Source of the DNA: Streptomyces iranensis
Lineage (GTDB): Bacteria > Actinomycetota > Actinomycetes > Streptomycetales > Streptomycetaceae
Reading direction: 5' to 3'
DNA length: 64,000 nt
Assembly: GCF_017874715.1 (NCBI RefSeq)
Contig: NZ_JAGGLR010000029.1
Coordinates: 62,001-126,000 of the forward strand
Made by a program: the position numbers and the translations under genes. Of the stretch, positions 50,588 through 58,765 are shown piece by piece (the stretch's first letter is position 1; every line of letters starts with the position of its first letter). The notes under the pieces were generated by a model. It searched no databases. It was given only the letters and a program-made list of their open reading frames with translations, and had not been told where the DNA came from.

Positions 50588-51395
50588 GTTCGTATTCCTC
50601 TGCTATGACCCTGATCAGGGCCAGGGACTCCTGGCGCGTCGCCGCCTCGCTGAGAGCAAGAGCGTAGGCTGACTGGCTTGCGCGTACCAGGGACGGATCA
50701 TCCAACAGGTGTCCGACTCGAAACCCTTCGACGTAAGCGATTGGCGCGGCGTCCTCGAAGGTCATGAGGGTCATCATGCTCTCCATAAGCGCGTGCGCCC
50801 CTGCTGCGAAGGGCAGCACGTGCAGCCGTAGTCGGCGCGCCTCCGCCAAGTCGGCGATCCTGCGCAGTTGCTCTGCCATCACCTGCGGGCCACCAACAGG
50901 GCGCCGTAGCGCCGCCTCGTCGAGCAGCGTCCACACCACGGGCTTCAACGGATCGTCGAGGATCCGGGCACGGGCCATGCGGTTTACAACGCGTCCGTCA
51001 AGGTCAGCCCGATGATTGGGGCTGTACGCCTCAAAGACTGCGCGAGCGTATGCCTCCGTCTGTAGCAGGCCCGGGATGAGGGAGATGCTGTACTGCTGGA
51101 TCTCCGTGGCATGCGGCTCCAGCTCGGCCACGACCGCGAAGTGGTCGGCGAACTTCGACTCCAAGTCCTCCAGCCACCGGACGAAGAACCCGTCCGTCCC
51201 CAGCGCCTGGTCGATCCGCGCCGCGTCGTCGGGCTTCGGTAACCTGCGTCCGGCCTCGAAATGGCTGATCAGCGTAGGCGAGCACACCACGCGTTCGCTC
51301 AGCGCTTCCTGCGTCAGGTCAGCGGCTATGCGACGGAGCCTCAGCTCCTCCCCGTACTTCTCCCTGGCGGTGCGTGGCCTTCGGTCCATCTTCAT
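50574..51395 (-). CDS. WhiJ-like XRE regulator with DUF5753
   Basis: The 273-residue protein has an N-terminal HTH (RRIAADLTQEALSERVVCSPTLISHFEAGRRLPKPDDAARID, about residues 20-60). The C-terminal DUF5753 domain has the hallmark QQYSISLIPGLLQTEAYARAVFEAY and LHVLPFAAGAHALMESMMTLMTFED. This is the WhiJ-like class, paired here with DUF397. It faces the small conserved protein at 51673, the paralogue of the one beside the XRE/TPR gene at the left of the window. Confidence 0.95.
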   Translation of the reverse strand: MKMDRRPRTAREKYGEELRLRRIAADLTQEALSERVVCSPTLISHFEAGRRLPKPDDAARIDQALGTDGFFVRWLEDLESKFADHFAVVAELEPHATEIQQYSISLIPGLLQTEAYARAVFEAYSPNHRADLDGRVVNRMARARILDDPLKPVVWTLLDEAALRRPVGGPQVMAEQLRRIADLAEARRLRLHVLPFAAGAHALMESMMTLMTFEDAAPIAYVEGFRVGHLLDDPSLVRASQSAYALALSEAATRQESLALIRVIAEEYEHGQQ

Positions 51396-51565
51396 GGGCT
51401 GACTCCCCGAGTTGAAAGGTGCGTTGTCAGGCGCGCCCTCCTTCCAGCGTAGCTAGAACGACCTCCACTCTGTGAGGGAAGCGCCACACAGCGTGAAGAA
51501 ACGCGAGACCCTCGCGACCGGGGTGCACCGGCCCGAGGGCGTGGCCCACCAGCTGATAGGAGCTG

Positions 51566-51676
51566 ATGAACGTGAGCAACCCTAGGGAGCGGTTCCTCGC
51601 CTGCGTGAGTGCACTTCTCGCCTTATTGCCGTCCGGCCACAAGGCCGTCCATCGGGCCATGGAGGTGTCCGGATGA
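51566..51676 (+). CDS. possible 36-residue leader protein upstream of the small conserved gene
   Basis: An ATG after TAGGAGCTG opens a 36-codon frame (MNVSNPRERFLACVSALLALLPSG...) that ends with an ATGA overlap to the next gene. It has a short hydrophobic helix and a C-terminal basic stretch, loosely like the small gene at 473-748 that holds the same position in the other locus. The overlap and position favour real translation. Homology is not established. Confidence 0.4.
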   Translation: MNVSNPRERFLACVSALLALLPSGHKAVHRAMEVSG

Positions 51677-52023
51677 GCGCGATGACCGGTACCGGTCTGC
51701 GCCTGCTGCCGTGGACGGACCCTGACGGCAAGCCGTGTTATCTGTCGTCGGACGACGGGAACAGCCCGCTGAGTCGACGTGCGGACGCGATCGAGGCCGT
51801 ACAGATCTCCATGGGAGCGGAACTCCTCCGGCACGCCCGAGCGTTGCTGGACGCCCCCAGGGCAGACACGCGGGAGCTGCGCTACCTCGCGGACCGGCTA
51901 TGCGAGGCGCTGTGCGACGTGTTGCGGGTCGCCGAGAGCAGGGGCGCCCGACTGCCGTCGTACGGCGAAGGCGACGACCCGGACGTGGGTACGGCACCTG
52001 GCAGCGCTGCGGGGGCGTCGTGA
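51673..52023 (+). CDS. small conserved protein next to a WhiJ-like pair (paralogue of 141..476)
   Basis: The 116-residue protein has the same layout as 141..476: LRLLPW, GKPCYLSSDD, then ADAIEAVQISMGAELLRHARALL..ADTRELRYLADRLCEALCDVLRVAESRGARLP and an acidic tail. The ATG follows GGAGGTGTCCGG. It is divergent from the XRE/DUF397 pair. Function unknown; repeated association with XRE regulators suggests it modulates them or is regulated by them. Confidence 0.8.
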   Translation: MSAMTGTGLRLLPWTDPDGKPCYLSSDDGNSPLSRRADAIEAVQISMGAELLRHARALLDAPRADTRELRYLADRLCEALCDVLRVAESRGARLPSYGEGDDPDVGTAPGSAAGAS

Positions 52024-52082
52024 CCGACACCGAGGCCAACGAGCTGTTCGTCGTGGTCATCTCCTGGTCACAGTCGTGTTAG
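52020..52082 (+). CDS. possible 20-residue peptide after the small conserved gene
   Basis: A GTG overlapping the previous stop codon (GTGA) opens a 20-codon frame, MTDTEANELFVVVISWSQSC, ended by TAG. The coupling is the only support. It could equally be an incidental frame. Confidence 0.25.
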   Translation: MTDTEANELFVVVISWSQSC

Positions 52083-52182
52083 CCGGGTGTTAGCGGGACG
52101 GCGGTGGTTCGGTAGTGGCCCCGGTCAGAGTTGTTGTCGTACCGAGCAGGCCACGACACCGACCTCTCCCGGGGGACCCGAA

Positions 52183-52908
52183 ATGCGCTCCAACACCACT
52201 GCCCGTATCGCCCGCCGTCGCAGCATCCGCGTCGCCGCCGCGGTCCTGACCGCGGCCGCCGCCCTGACCCTGACGGCCTGCAACGGCTCGGACGCCGGCG
52301 ACGAGAAGTCCGCGGGCCAGGCCGACACGGCCCCGGCCGGGTCCGGCGGCTCCTCGGGTTCCTCCGGCGGTGCGCAGGGTTCCGGCGCCAAGGCCAAGGG
52401 GGGCTCGGAGGCGGGTGCCTCGCAGGATCAGTCGGGGGGCGGGCAGGACGCCTCTGAAGGCGGCGGCAGGGCGCACGCGGGTGTCGAGCGCTGCCGCACC
52501 GAAAACCTGGAAGCCGCCTTCGCCACGGGTGAGGACGCGCTCCCGGTGCCGGAGGACGGCGGGACGACCGCCACCATCGTCCTGATGAACAAGGGCTCCT
52601 ACTCCTGCAAGCTCGGTGGTTTCCCCGGTGTGGACCTGACCTCGGTGAACGGCGGCGAGCGCTGGTCCCTGGCCCGCTCCTCACAGAAGTGGAGCTCGCT
52701 GGAGGTGGAGGCCGGCCAGAGCACCGAGTTCACCCTCAACCTCGCCTTCACCAAGGAAGAAGAGGGCTTCTACCAGCCGGCCTGGGTCGAGATCACCCCG
52801 CCCGACGAGACCAAGGCCCTCAAGATCGAGTGGCCCTGGGAGACCGACTCCCTCGTCGACCAGCGCAGCGCCACCCACCCCGGCACCTTCGTCAACCCCA
52901 TCGGCTGA
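52183..52908 (+). CDS. DUF4232 secreted lipoprotein
   Basis: The 241-residue product has a basic N-terminus, hydrophobic signal (IRVAAAVLTAAAALTL) and lipobox LTAC, so it is lipid-anchored outside the membrane. A Gly/Ser-rich linker of about 70 residues precedes a DUF4232 beta-sandwich domain (VERCRTENLEAAFATGEDAL; ATIVLMNKGSYSCKLGGFPGVDLT; two cysteines likely form a disulfide). ATG at 52183 is chosen because the signal starts there. A long hairpin terminator follows. Confidence 0.9.
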   Translation: MRSNTTARIARRRSIRVAAAVLTAAAALTLTACNGSDAGDEKSAGQADTAPAGSGGSSGSSGGAQGSGAKAKGGSEAGASQDQSGGGQDASEGGGRAHAGVERCRTENLEAAFATGEDALPVPEDGGTTATIVLMNKGSYSCKLGGFPGVDLTSVNGGERWSLARSSQKWSSLEVEAGQSTEFTLNLAFTKEEEGFYQPAWVEITPPDETKALKIEWPWETDSLVDQRSATHPGTFVNPIG

Positions 52909-52929
52909 CCAACCCACAGCCGCGCCATC

Positions 52930-52973
52930 GCGGGCGCTGTCCCGGCGGAACCCTCCGCCGGGACAGCGCCCGC
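52930..52973. terminator. bidirectional terminator, 20-bp perfect stem
   Basis: 52930-52949 and 52954-52973 are exact inverted copies with an ACCC loop, the strongest hairpin in this part of the window. It separates two convergent genes. Confidence 0.92.
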
Positions 52974-52980
52974 GTCGGGC

Positions 52981-54333
52981 TCAGGTGCAGTATTGCGCCT
53001 CCTTGCCGATGGACCTGTACATGCAGTCCGCGTTCTCCACGAGTTGGAGCACCGCGTCGCGGTTGCGGCTGGTCTCGCGGTCGATGACCTCGTCGGGCGG
53101 GTAGAAGCCGCCCGCGCCGGAGTCGGTCGGGTACATCTCGAAGGTGTAGGCGAAGACCTTCTGGGTGCCCCACAGATAGTCGTCGATCGCGCCGTCGGTG
53201 ATGTACAGCTCGCTCGACTGCTCGGGGGTGTAGCCGTTGCTCGCGGCCATCTTCTTGCCGACCGCGGCGAAGGCGTCGTAGTCGTCCCGCGTCATGCCGG
53301 TGGTGGTTTCGTCGTACGTCCAGCCGAACGGCCACAGCACCAGTTCGCTGTAGGTGTGGAAGTCGATCGCGGCCTTGATCTGCTGCTTGCCGCCGACGAC
53401 GCGGCTGCGGGCGAAGTCGGCGACGACCTTCACCTCGGGGGCGGAGGCGGCGCGGGGACCGCGGTAGGTCTCCGAGCCGGGCGAGCCGGAGGAGCCGCCG
53501 CAGCAGCCCCACTTGAAGTCCCAGTTGCGGTTGAGGTCGGTGCCCACGGACGAGGAGCCGGAGTTGGGCTGACGGTTCTTGCGCCAGCTGCGGTAGGAGC
53601 CGGTGGCGATGTCGTACTCGCCGCCGTCCGGGTTCACGTCGGGGACGATCCAGATCTCCCGGCCGTTGACGGCATTGGTGATCCGGGAGTCGCTGCCGTA
53701 GCCCTCGGTGAACTGCCGCACCAGATAGAGCGCCATCTCCACCGTAAGGTGCTCACGGGCGTGCTGATGGGCGGTGAAGAGGACCTCGGGCTCGCTCTCG
53801 TCCGTGGCCACGTTGTCGCTGATCTTGAGGGCGACGATGTCCCGACCCTCGTACGACTTTCCGATGACGCGCTTGCTGAGGATCGACGGATACTTGGCCA
53901 CCGCCGCGTTGATCTCGGAGTTCGCTTCGGCGTAGTTGTGGTACTTCGCATCGGCCGACGGGAAGTCGAACGGCTTGGCCGCCCTGCCCTCGGCGCGGTC
54001 GGGCGGGCCCTGGAGCGCGGTGAGCCGGTAGCCGAGCGCGCGCAGCCGCTTGACCTGCGCCGCGTCGGCGGTGACGACCAGGGAGCGGGCGTCCACCTCG
54101 TCGATGGACACCCCGGTGGCGGCGACCGCGGAGCGGTCGGCCTTGGTGGCGGGGCCGGAGACCTCGTACTGCCGCACGCTCTCGTCGGCGCCCTGGGCAG
54201 TGGGTGATGCGGTGCGGTCGGTGCCGGGCCGTGGAGCGGGATCGTCGGCCTGAGCTGCCATGGGTGCGGCGAGTGCGAGAGTGAGCAAGGCGGTGAGGGC
54301 GGTGGCCCGTCTACCGCTGATGCGACGTCGCAT
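52981..54333 (-). CDS. secreted zinc carboxypeptidase, M14 family
   Basis: The 450-residue exported enzyme has a Sec signal (ALTALLTLALAAPMAAQA) and a propeptide-like region. The M14 catalytic domain includes zinc ligands in FTAHQHAREHLTVE (His, Glu) and IDFHTYSELV (His). The catalytic Glu lies in YTFEMYP and the substrate-contact Arg in SWRKNR/LNRNWD. It removes C-terminal residues from peptides outside the cell. It is divergent from the serine protease gene. Confidence 0.95.
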   Translation of the reverse strand: MRRRISGRRATALTALLTLALAAPMAAQADDPAPRPGTDRTASPTAQGADESVRQYEVSGPATKADRSAVAATGVSIDEVDARSLVVTADAAQVKRLRALGYRLTALQGPPDRAEGRAAKPFDFPSADAKYHNYAEANSEINAAVAKYPSILSKRVIGKSYEGRDIVALKISDNVATDESEPEVLFTAHQHAREHLTVEMALYLVRQFTEGYGSDSRITNAVNGREIWIVPDVNPDGGEYDIATGSYRSWRKNRQPNSGSSSVGTDLNRNWDFKWGCCGGSSGSPGSETYRGPRAASAPEVKVVADFARSRVVGGKQQIKAAIDFHTYSELVLWPFGWTYDETTTGMTRDDYDAFAAVGKKMAASNGYTPEQSSELYITDGAIDDYLWGTQKVFAYTFEMYPTDSGAGGFYPPDEVIDRETSRNRDAVLQLVENADCMYRSIGKEAQYCT

Positions 54334-54459
54334 GACATCTCCTGGGGGGTTAAGGGCGAGCGACTGCTGCGCCAGTGTTCGGCCATGCGCATGACATGCG
54401 CAAGGGTGGGAAATGGTCGAAGCCGAAGGAATCTCTCATCGAGGGAAGGAACCCCCCGC

Positions 54460-55338
54460 ATGAACAGATCTCTCGTCGGTGCGCTCTCGGCCCTGTTACT
54501 GGGCGGCGCGACCCTCGTCGGCGCGGGCGCGGCGCCCGCGACGGCCGCGTCCCCCGCCAAGGCCCCTGCCGAGGCCCCCGCCAAGGTCTCCGCCAAGGCC
54601 CCGAAGGCGGTCGACTTCGCGGGTACGGTGGCGCTCAGCAACTGCTCCGGCTCCGTCGTCCGTACACCGGGCTCGGCCGACAGCGACCCCGCGCTCGTCC
54701 TCTCCAACGGCCACTGCCTGGAGAGCGGCTTCCCCGGCGCGGGAGAGGTGATCGTCGACCAGCCGTCCAGCCGGAGCTTCACCCTGCTGACCGCCTCGGG
54801 CGGCCGGGCCGGCACCGTCCGGGCGAGCAAGGTCGCGTACGCGACGATGACCGACACCGACGTGTCGCTGTACCAGCTCACGTCCACGTACGCCCAGATC
54901 CAGTCGTCGTACGGCATCAAAGCGCTGACGCTGTCGGACAGCCACCCGACCCAGGGCTCCGCCATCAATGTGGTCTCCGGCTACTGGAAGACGATCTACT
55001 CCTGCAATATCGACGGATTTGCATATCGGCTTAAGGAGGGGGACTGGACCTGGAAGGACTCGGTCCGCTACACCTCCGCCTGTAACACGATCGGCGGAAC
55101 CTCGGGCTCTCCCGTCGTCGACCCGGCGTCCGGCAAGGTCGTGGCCGTCAACAACACGGGCAACGAGGACGGCGGCCGCTGCACCCTCAACAATCCGTGC
55201 GAGGTGGACGAGAACGGCACGGTGACGGTGCGCAAGGGCATCAACTACGCCCAGGAGACCTACTCCATCACCAAGTGCGTGACCACCGGCAACAAGATCG
55301 ACCTCAACCTGGCGGGCTGTGTGCTGCCCAAGCCCTAG
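54460..55338 (+). CDS. secreted trypsin-like serine protease
   Basis: The 292-residue protein has a signal peptide (LVGALSALLLGGATLVGAGAAPATA) and an Ala/Lys/Pro-rich stretch, then a chymotrypsin-fold domain. His is in LSNGHCLE, Asp in MTDTDVSLYQL and the nucleophilic Ser in TIGGTSGSPVVD. Two Cys pairs are likely disulfides. ATG at 54460 is preceded by GAGGGAAGGA. It ends at a large hairpin shared with the convergent chitinase gene. Confidence 0.92.
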   Translation: MNRSLVGALSALLLGGATLVGAGAAPATAASPAKAPAEAPAKVSAKAPKAVDFAGTVALSNCSGSVVRTPGSADSDPALVLSNGHCLESGFPGAGEVIVDQPSSRSFTLLTASGGRAGTVRASKVAYATMTDTDVSLYQLTSTYAQIQSSYGIKALTLSDSHPTQGSAINVVSGYWKTIYSCNIDGFAYRLKEGDWTWKDSVRYTSACNTIGGTSGSPVVDPASGKVVAVNNTGNEDGGRCTLNNPCEVDENGTVTVRKGINYAQETYSITKCVTTGNKIDLNLAGCVLPKP

Positions 55339-55347
55339 CGAACACCT

Positions 55348-55394
55348 GTACGCCAGTGCACCCCGCCTGCCATGGGCGGGGCGCACCGGCGTAC
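55348..55394. terminator. bidirectional hairpin between protease and chitinase genes
   Basis: 20-base arms at 55348-55367 and 55375-55394 pair with two single mismatches around TGCCATG. Confidence 0.8.
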
Positions 55395-55438
55395 GACGAA
55401 CTGTCGTTCGTACTCCGGGGTTCTACGGGCTCCGCGGC

Positions 55439-56449
55439 CTACAGCCCGTGGACGTGCGGGCCGACCGCCTTCGACCAGGCGTTCCCGCCGGCCGCGTCCC
55501 AGTTGGTGGACCAGGTCATCGCGCCGCGGATGCCGGGGTAGGTCTTGGACGGCTTGAAGGAGCCGCAGCCGGAGCCCTTGGCGAGGCAGTCCAGGGCGTC
55601 GTTGACGACCCCCGGCTCGACGTAGCCGGAGCCGGCGCCGCTGGTGGAGGCGGGCACGCCGATGCCCACCTGGGACGGGTCGAGGCCGTTCTCGAGCTGG
55701 ATGCAGGCGAGGGCGGTGAGGAAGTCGACCGAGCCCTGTGAGTAGACCTTGCCGTCACAGCCCAGCATCGAGCCGCTGTTGTAGTACTGCATGTTGACCA
55801 CCGTCAGGAAGTCCTTGATCCCCAGGGCGGTCTTGAAGTACTCGGTGGACGCCGACTGCATGTCGATGGTCTGCGGCGCCATGGTGACCACGACATCGCT
55901 CTTCTTGTCGTGGACGGCCTTGAGGGCCTTGGTCATGTAGGTGGAGTTGACGCCGTTCTCGAGGTCGATGTCGACGCCGTTGAAGCCGTACTTGTCCATC
56001 AGGCCGGTGATGGAGGAGGCGAAGGCGTCCGCCGAGGCGTCGTCGCTGACCGAGATGGTGCCCTTCTCGCCGCCGACGGAGATGATCACGGACTTCCCGG
56101 CCGCCTGCTTGGCCTTGATGTCGTCCTTGAACTGCTGCTCGTCGCTGTAGCCGGTGGCGGGGTCGAGCTTGAAGTCGACCGCTCCGGGGGAGCCGGTGGC
56201 GTCGGCGAAGGCCACCGCGATGATGTCGTAGTCGTCCGGGACGTCCGAGAGCTTCTGCTTCGTCGCGCCGTTGTCGAAGTTCTGCCAGTAGCCGGTGACG
56301 GCGTGCTCGGGGACGGCGGCGGCGTGCTGCCCCGCGTCCGGATGGTCCTCGGACGCGTTGGCCGAGCCGGCGGATATGAGCCCTCCTGCGGCGAGGGCGA
56401 CGACTGCGGCGGCTCCGAGCAGCCGCTTGGTGAACTGTGCGCGTACCAC
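55439..56449 (-). CDS. secreted GH18 chitinase, single-domain
   Basis: The 336-residue chitinase has a signal peptide (LLGAAAVVALAAGGLISAGSANA). A GH18 barrel follows, with the catalytic motif YGFNGVDIDLENG (DxDxE) and the MQYYNS and AMTWSTNWD signature segments. It cleaves chitin by the substrate-assisted mechanism. It has no carbohydrate-binding module. The catalytic domain is nearly the same as that of the neighbouring two-module chitinase, so one arose by duplication. A DasR-type operator lies 80 bp upstream. Confidence 0.95.
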   Translation of the reverse strand: MVRAQFTKRLLGAAAVVALAAGGLISAGSANASEDHPDAGQHAAAVPEHAVTGYWQNFDNGATKQKLSDVPDDYDIIAVAFADATGSPGAVDFKLDPATGYSDEQQFKDDIKAKQAAGKSVIISVGGEKGTISVSDDASADAFASSITGLMDKYGFNGVDIDLENGVNSTYMTKALKAVHDKKSDVVVTMAPQTIDMQSASTEYFKTALGIKDFLTVVNMQYYNSGSMLGCDGKVYSQGSVDFLTALACIQLENGLDPSQVGIGVPASTSGAGSGYVEPGVVNDALDCLAKGSGCGSFKPSKTYPGIRGAMTWSTNWDAAGGNAWSKAVGPHVHGL

Positions 56450-56528
56450 GACAGCCTCCGTACGTGGGGGGATGTGGGGGAGGTGGTGCCAGTGCGCGTT
56501 CAGGGGCCCCTGTGGCGTGCGTATAAGG

Positions 56529-56553
56529 TGGTCCAGACCAATAGCGTTGTCAA
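56529..56553 (-). promoter_or_regulatory. DasR operator (dre) and -35 of the first chitinase gene
   Basis: TGGTCCAGACCA at 56529-56540 is a palindrome matching the dre core TGGTCyAGACCA. TTGACA (minus strand, 56548-56553) lies upstream of it. The same order recurs at 58566-58590. Confidence 0.85.
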
Positions 56554-56600
56554 GCCCGCGCGATGTCTTCCCTGCACGTGAGGGTGAAAAATGCGGATGA

Positions 56601-56632
56601 GGGGGCCAAGAGCGGCTGCGCTCCCGGCCCCC
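56601..56632 (-). terminator. terminator of the two-module chitinase gene
   Basis: GGGGGCC/GGCCCCC and GAGCG/CGCTC stems are separated by 2x2 mismatches around a four-base loop. A run of five U residues follows on the minus-strand transcript about ten bases later (56587-56591). Confidence 0.7.
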
Positions 56633-56687
56633 TTGACCCCTCCCGCGAGAGGGGCCGCGTCACGCCCCCGAAAGGGGCCGCGTCACG

Positions 56688-58484
56688 TTAGGGCAGGCCG
56701 TGGACCTTGGGGCCCACCCCGTTCGACCACGCGTTGCCGGCCGTCGCGTCCCAGTTGGTGGACCAGGTCATCGCGCCGCGCAGACCCGGGTAGGTCCGGG
56801 ACGGTTTGAAGGAGCCGCAGTTCGTTCCTCGGGCCAGACAGTCCAGGGCGTTGTTCACGACCGCCGGGGAGACATAGCCGCTGCCCGCGCCCCGCGTCGA
56901 GGCGGGCAGGCCCAGGCCGACCTGGGACGGGGAGAGCCCGCCCTCCAACTGGATGCAGGCGAGGGCGGTGAGGAAGTCGACCGAGCCCTGTGAGTAGACC
57001 TTGCCGTCACAGCCCAGCATGGAACCGCTGTTGTAGTACTGCATATTGACCACCGTCAGGATGTCCTTGATGTTCAGCGCCGTCTGGAAGTAGGCGTTGG
57101 ACGTGGACTGCATGTCGATGGTCTGCGGGGCCATGGTGATGACCAGGCCGGACCCGGCCTTCGCCGACAGGGAGCGCAGTGCCTGGGTCATATAGGTGGC
57201 GTTGAGGCCGTTCTCCAGGTCGATGTCGACGCCGTTGAAGCCGTACTCGCGCATCAGGGCGTAGACGGAGTTGGCGAAGTTGTTCGCGGAGGTGGAGTCA
57301 TTGATCGAGACCGTGCCGTTCTGGCCGCCGATGGAGATCACGACGGACTTCCCGGCCGCCTGCTTGGCCTTGATGTCGTCCTTGAACTGCTGCTCGCTGC
57401 CATAGCCGACGGCGGGGTCGAGGGTGAAGTCGACCGCTCCGGGGGTGCCGGTGGCGTCCGCGAAGGCCACCGCGATGATGTCGTACTGGTTCTGGACCTC
57501 GCGCAGCTTCTGCACGGCCGCGCCGTTGTTGAAGTTCTGCCAGTAGCCGGTGACCGCGTGCTTGGGCACGGCGCCGCCGCCCCCGCCGCCTCCGGCCGAG
57601 GTGGTGCCCGTGACGGCGGCCGACCTGGGCGACTCGCCCGCCGCGTTGGTGGCGGTGACCTGGAACTGGTACGAGGTGGACGGCGCCAGTCCGGTCACGG
57701 TCGCGGAAGTGCCGCCGACCGACTGCACCCTGGAGCCGTCGCGGTAGACGTTGTAGCCGGTCGCACCGGTCACCGGGGACCAGGACAGATCGACGGATGA
57801 CGAGGTGACGGCGCCGGCCTTGAGCCCGCTCGGCGCGCCCGGCACCGGATCGCCGGGGTCGCCGCCGGGGCCGGACAGGCTGATGTCGTCGGCGTAGTAG
57901 GCGGGCTGGCCGTACCAGCCGTGGGTGTAGACGGTGACCGAGGTGGTGTTGGCGCCGGTGGTGAAGCCGGTGCTGAGCTGCTGCCAGCCGGTCGCGGAGG
58001 GCGTCCAGGCCGAGACGTCGGTGGTGCCGGTGCCGCTCGCGCCGAGGTACACATAGCTGCCCTGGACCCAGGCGCTGAGGGTGTACGAGGAGTTGGGCTT
58101 GACGGCCACGGTCTGGGCGCAGCGGGCGTTGTCCGAGCCCGCCGGGGTGGCCTTGAGGGCGGCCGAGCCGCTGTGGACGGGGCTCGCGACCGTGGTGCCG
58201 CTCCCGGCCGAGCAGGTCCAGCCGCTGAGGCCGGACTCGAAGCCGGGGTTCTGGGCGAGGTTGGCGGCCGCGGCACTTGAGGCGGTGCCCTCGTCGGCGC
58301 GCGAGGTGGCGCTTGAGGCGGCGCGCGAGGTGGCGCTTGAGGTGGCGCTCGGGGTGGCGCCCGAGGCGGTGCCTCCGAGGGCGACAAGTGCGGTCGCGCT
58401 CAGCGCGGTGGCGGCGAACGCACCGGTCAGCCGGGCGAGGTTGCGTCTGAGTCGGTTGGGGCGGGGGCGTGGGACACGGTCCAT
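56688..58484 (-). CDS. secreted modular GH18 chitinase (CBM - FN3 - GH18)
   Basis: The 598-residue chitinase has a signal peptide and an Ala/Ser/Thr-rich stretch. A carbohydrate-binding-like domain follows (NLAQNPGFESGLSGWTCSAG to ADDISLSGPGG), then a fibronectin type III module (APSGLKAGAVTSSSVDLSWSPVTGATGYNVYRDG). A Gly linker leads to a GH18 domain (YGFNGVDIDLENG). The binding domain anchors it to crystalline chitin. ATG at 58484 follows CGGAGGCAGTC; the longer frame is not homologous. The dre operator lies 82 bp upstream, the same distance as for its neighbour. Confidence 0.95.
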   Translation of the reverse strand: MDRVPRPRPNRLRRNLARLTGAFAATALSATALVALGGTASGATPSATSSATSRAASSATSRADEGTASSAAAANLAQNPGFESGLSGWTCSAGSGTTVASPVHSGSAALKATPAGSDNARCAQTVAVKPNSSYTLSAWVQGSYVYLGASGTGTTDVSAWTPSATGWQQLSTGFTTGANTTSVTVYTHGWYGQPAYYADDISLSGPGGDPGDPVPGAPSGLKAGAVTSSSVDLSWSPVTGATGYNVYRDGSRVQSVGGTSATVTGLAPSTSYQFQVTATNAAGESPRSAAVTGTTSAGGGGGGGAVPKHAVTGYWQNFNNGAAVQKLREVQNQYDIIAVAFADATGTPGAVDFTLDPAVGYGSEQQFKDDIKAKQAAGKSVVISIGGQNGTVSINDSTSANNFANSVYALMREYGFNGVDIDLENGLNATYMTQALRSLSAKAGSGLVITMAPQTIDMQSTSNAYFQTALNIKDILTVVNMQYYNSGSMLGCDGKVYSQGSVDFLTALACIQLEGGLSPSQVGLGLPASTRGAGSGYVSPAVVNNALDCLARGTNCGSFKPSRTYPGLRGAMTWSTNWDATAGNAWSNGVGPKVHGLP

Positions 58485-58565
58485 GACTGCCTCCGTGGGG
58501 GAATCCGTTGGGAAGCCGGTGTGAAGGAGGAGCTTGCGGACGGTGGCCACCGTGTGAACGTAACG

Positions 58566-58590
58566 TGGTCCAGACCAATGCCCTTGTCAA
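58566..58590 (-). promoter_or_regulatory. DasR operator (dre) and -35 of the second chitinase gene
   Basis: TGGTCCAGACCA at 58566-58577 with TTGACA (minus strand) at 58585-58590. Distance between the two elements is the same as in the first chitinase promoter, indicating a conserved promoter layout. Confidence 0.85.
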
Positions 58591-58685
58591 GGGGATGCGC
58601 GCGCTTGAGGATCGGGCCTGGAGTGCGTAACCCAGAGGAACTGTTCTCTCACGCCGTTTTCGTGGATAAAGTGACGACGCACCAG

Positions 58686-58716
58686 GACAGGGGCAGTAAC
58701 AGACAGGGGCAGTAAC
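58686..58716. repeat. 15-bp direct repeat before the zinc-ribbon gene
   Basis: GACAGGGGCAGTAAC occurs twice with a 16-bp period (58686-58700, 58702-58716), about 50 bp upstream of the next gene. Confidence 0.85.
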
Positions 58717-58765
58717 GACCTGCGGCCGCCGCCGCTCGGCGCCGATGTGAGACGGGGTAGCCGAC

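Noticed and set aside
51427..51834. Minus-strand frame of 135 codons upstream of the WhiJ-like gene
   Set aside because: It lies antisense to the conserved small protein and has no motif or start signal.
52020..52082. RiPP precursor peptide
   Set aside because: The 20-residue frame has a terminal Cys but there are no modification enzymes nearby. It is listed only as a weak candidate frame.
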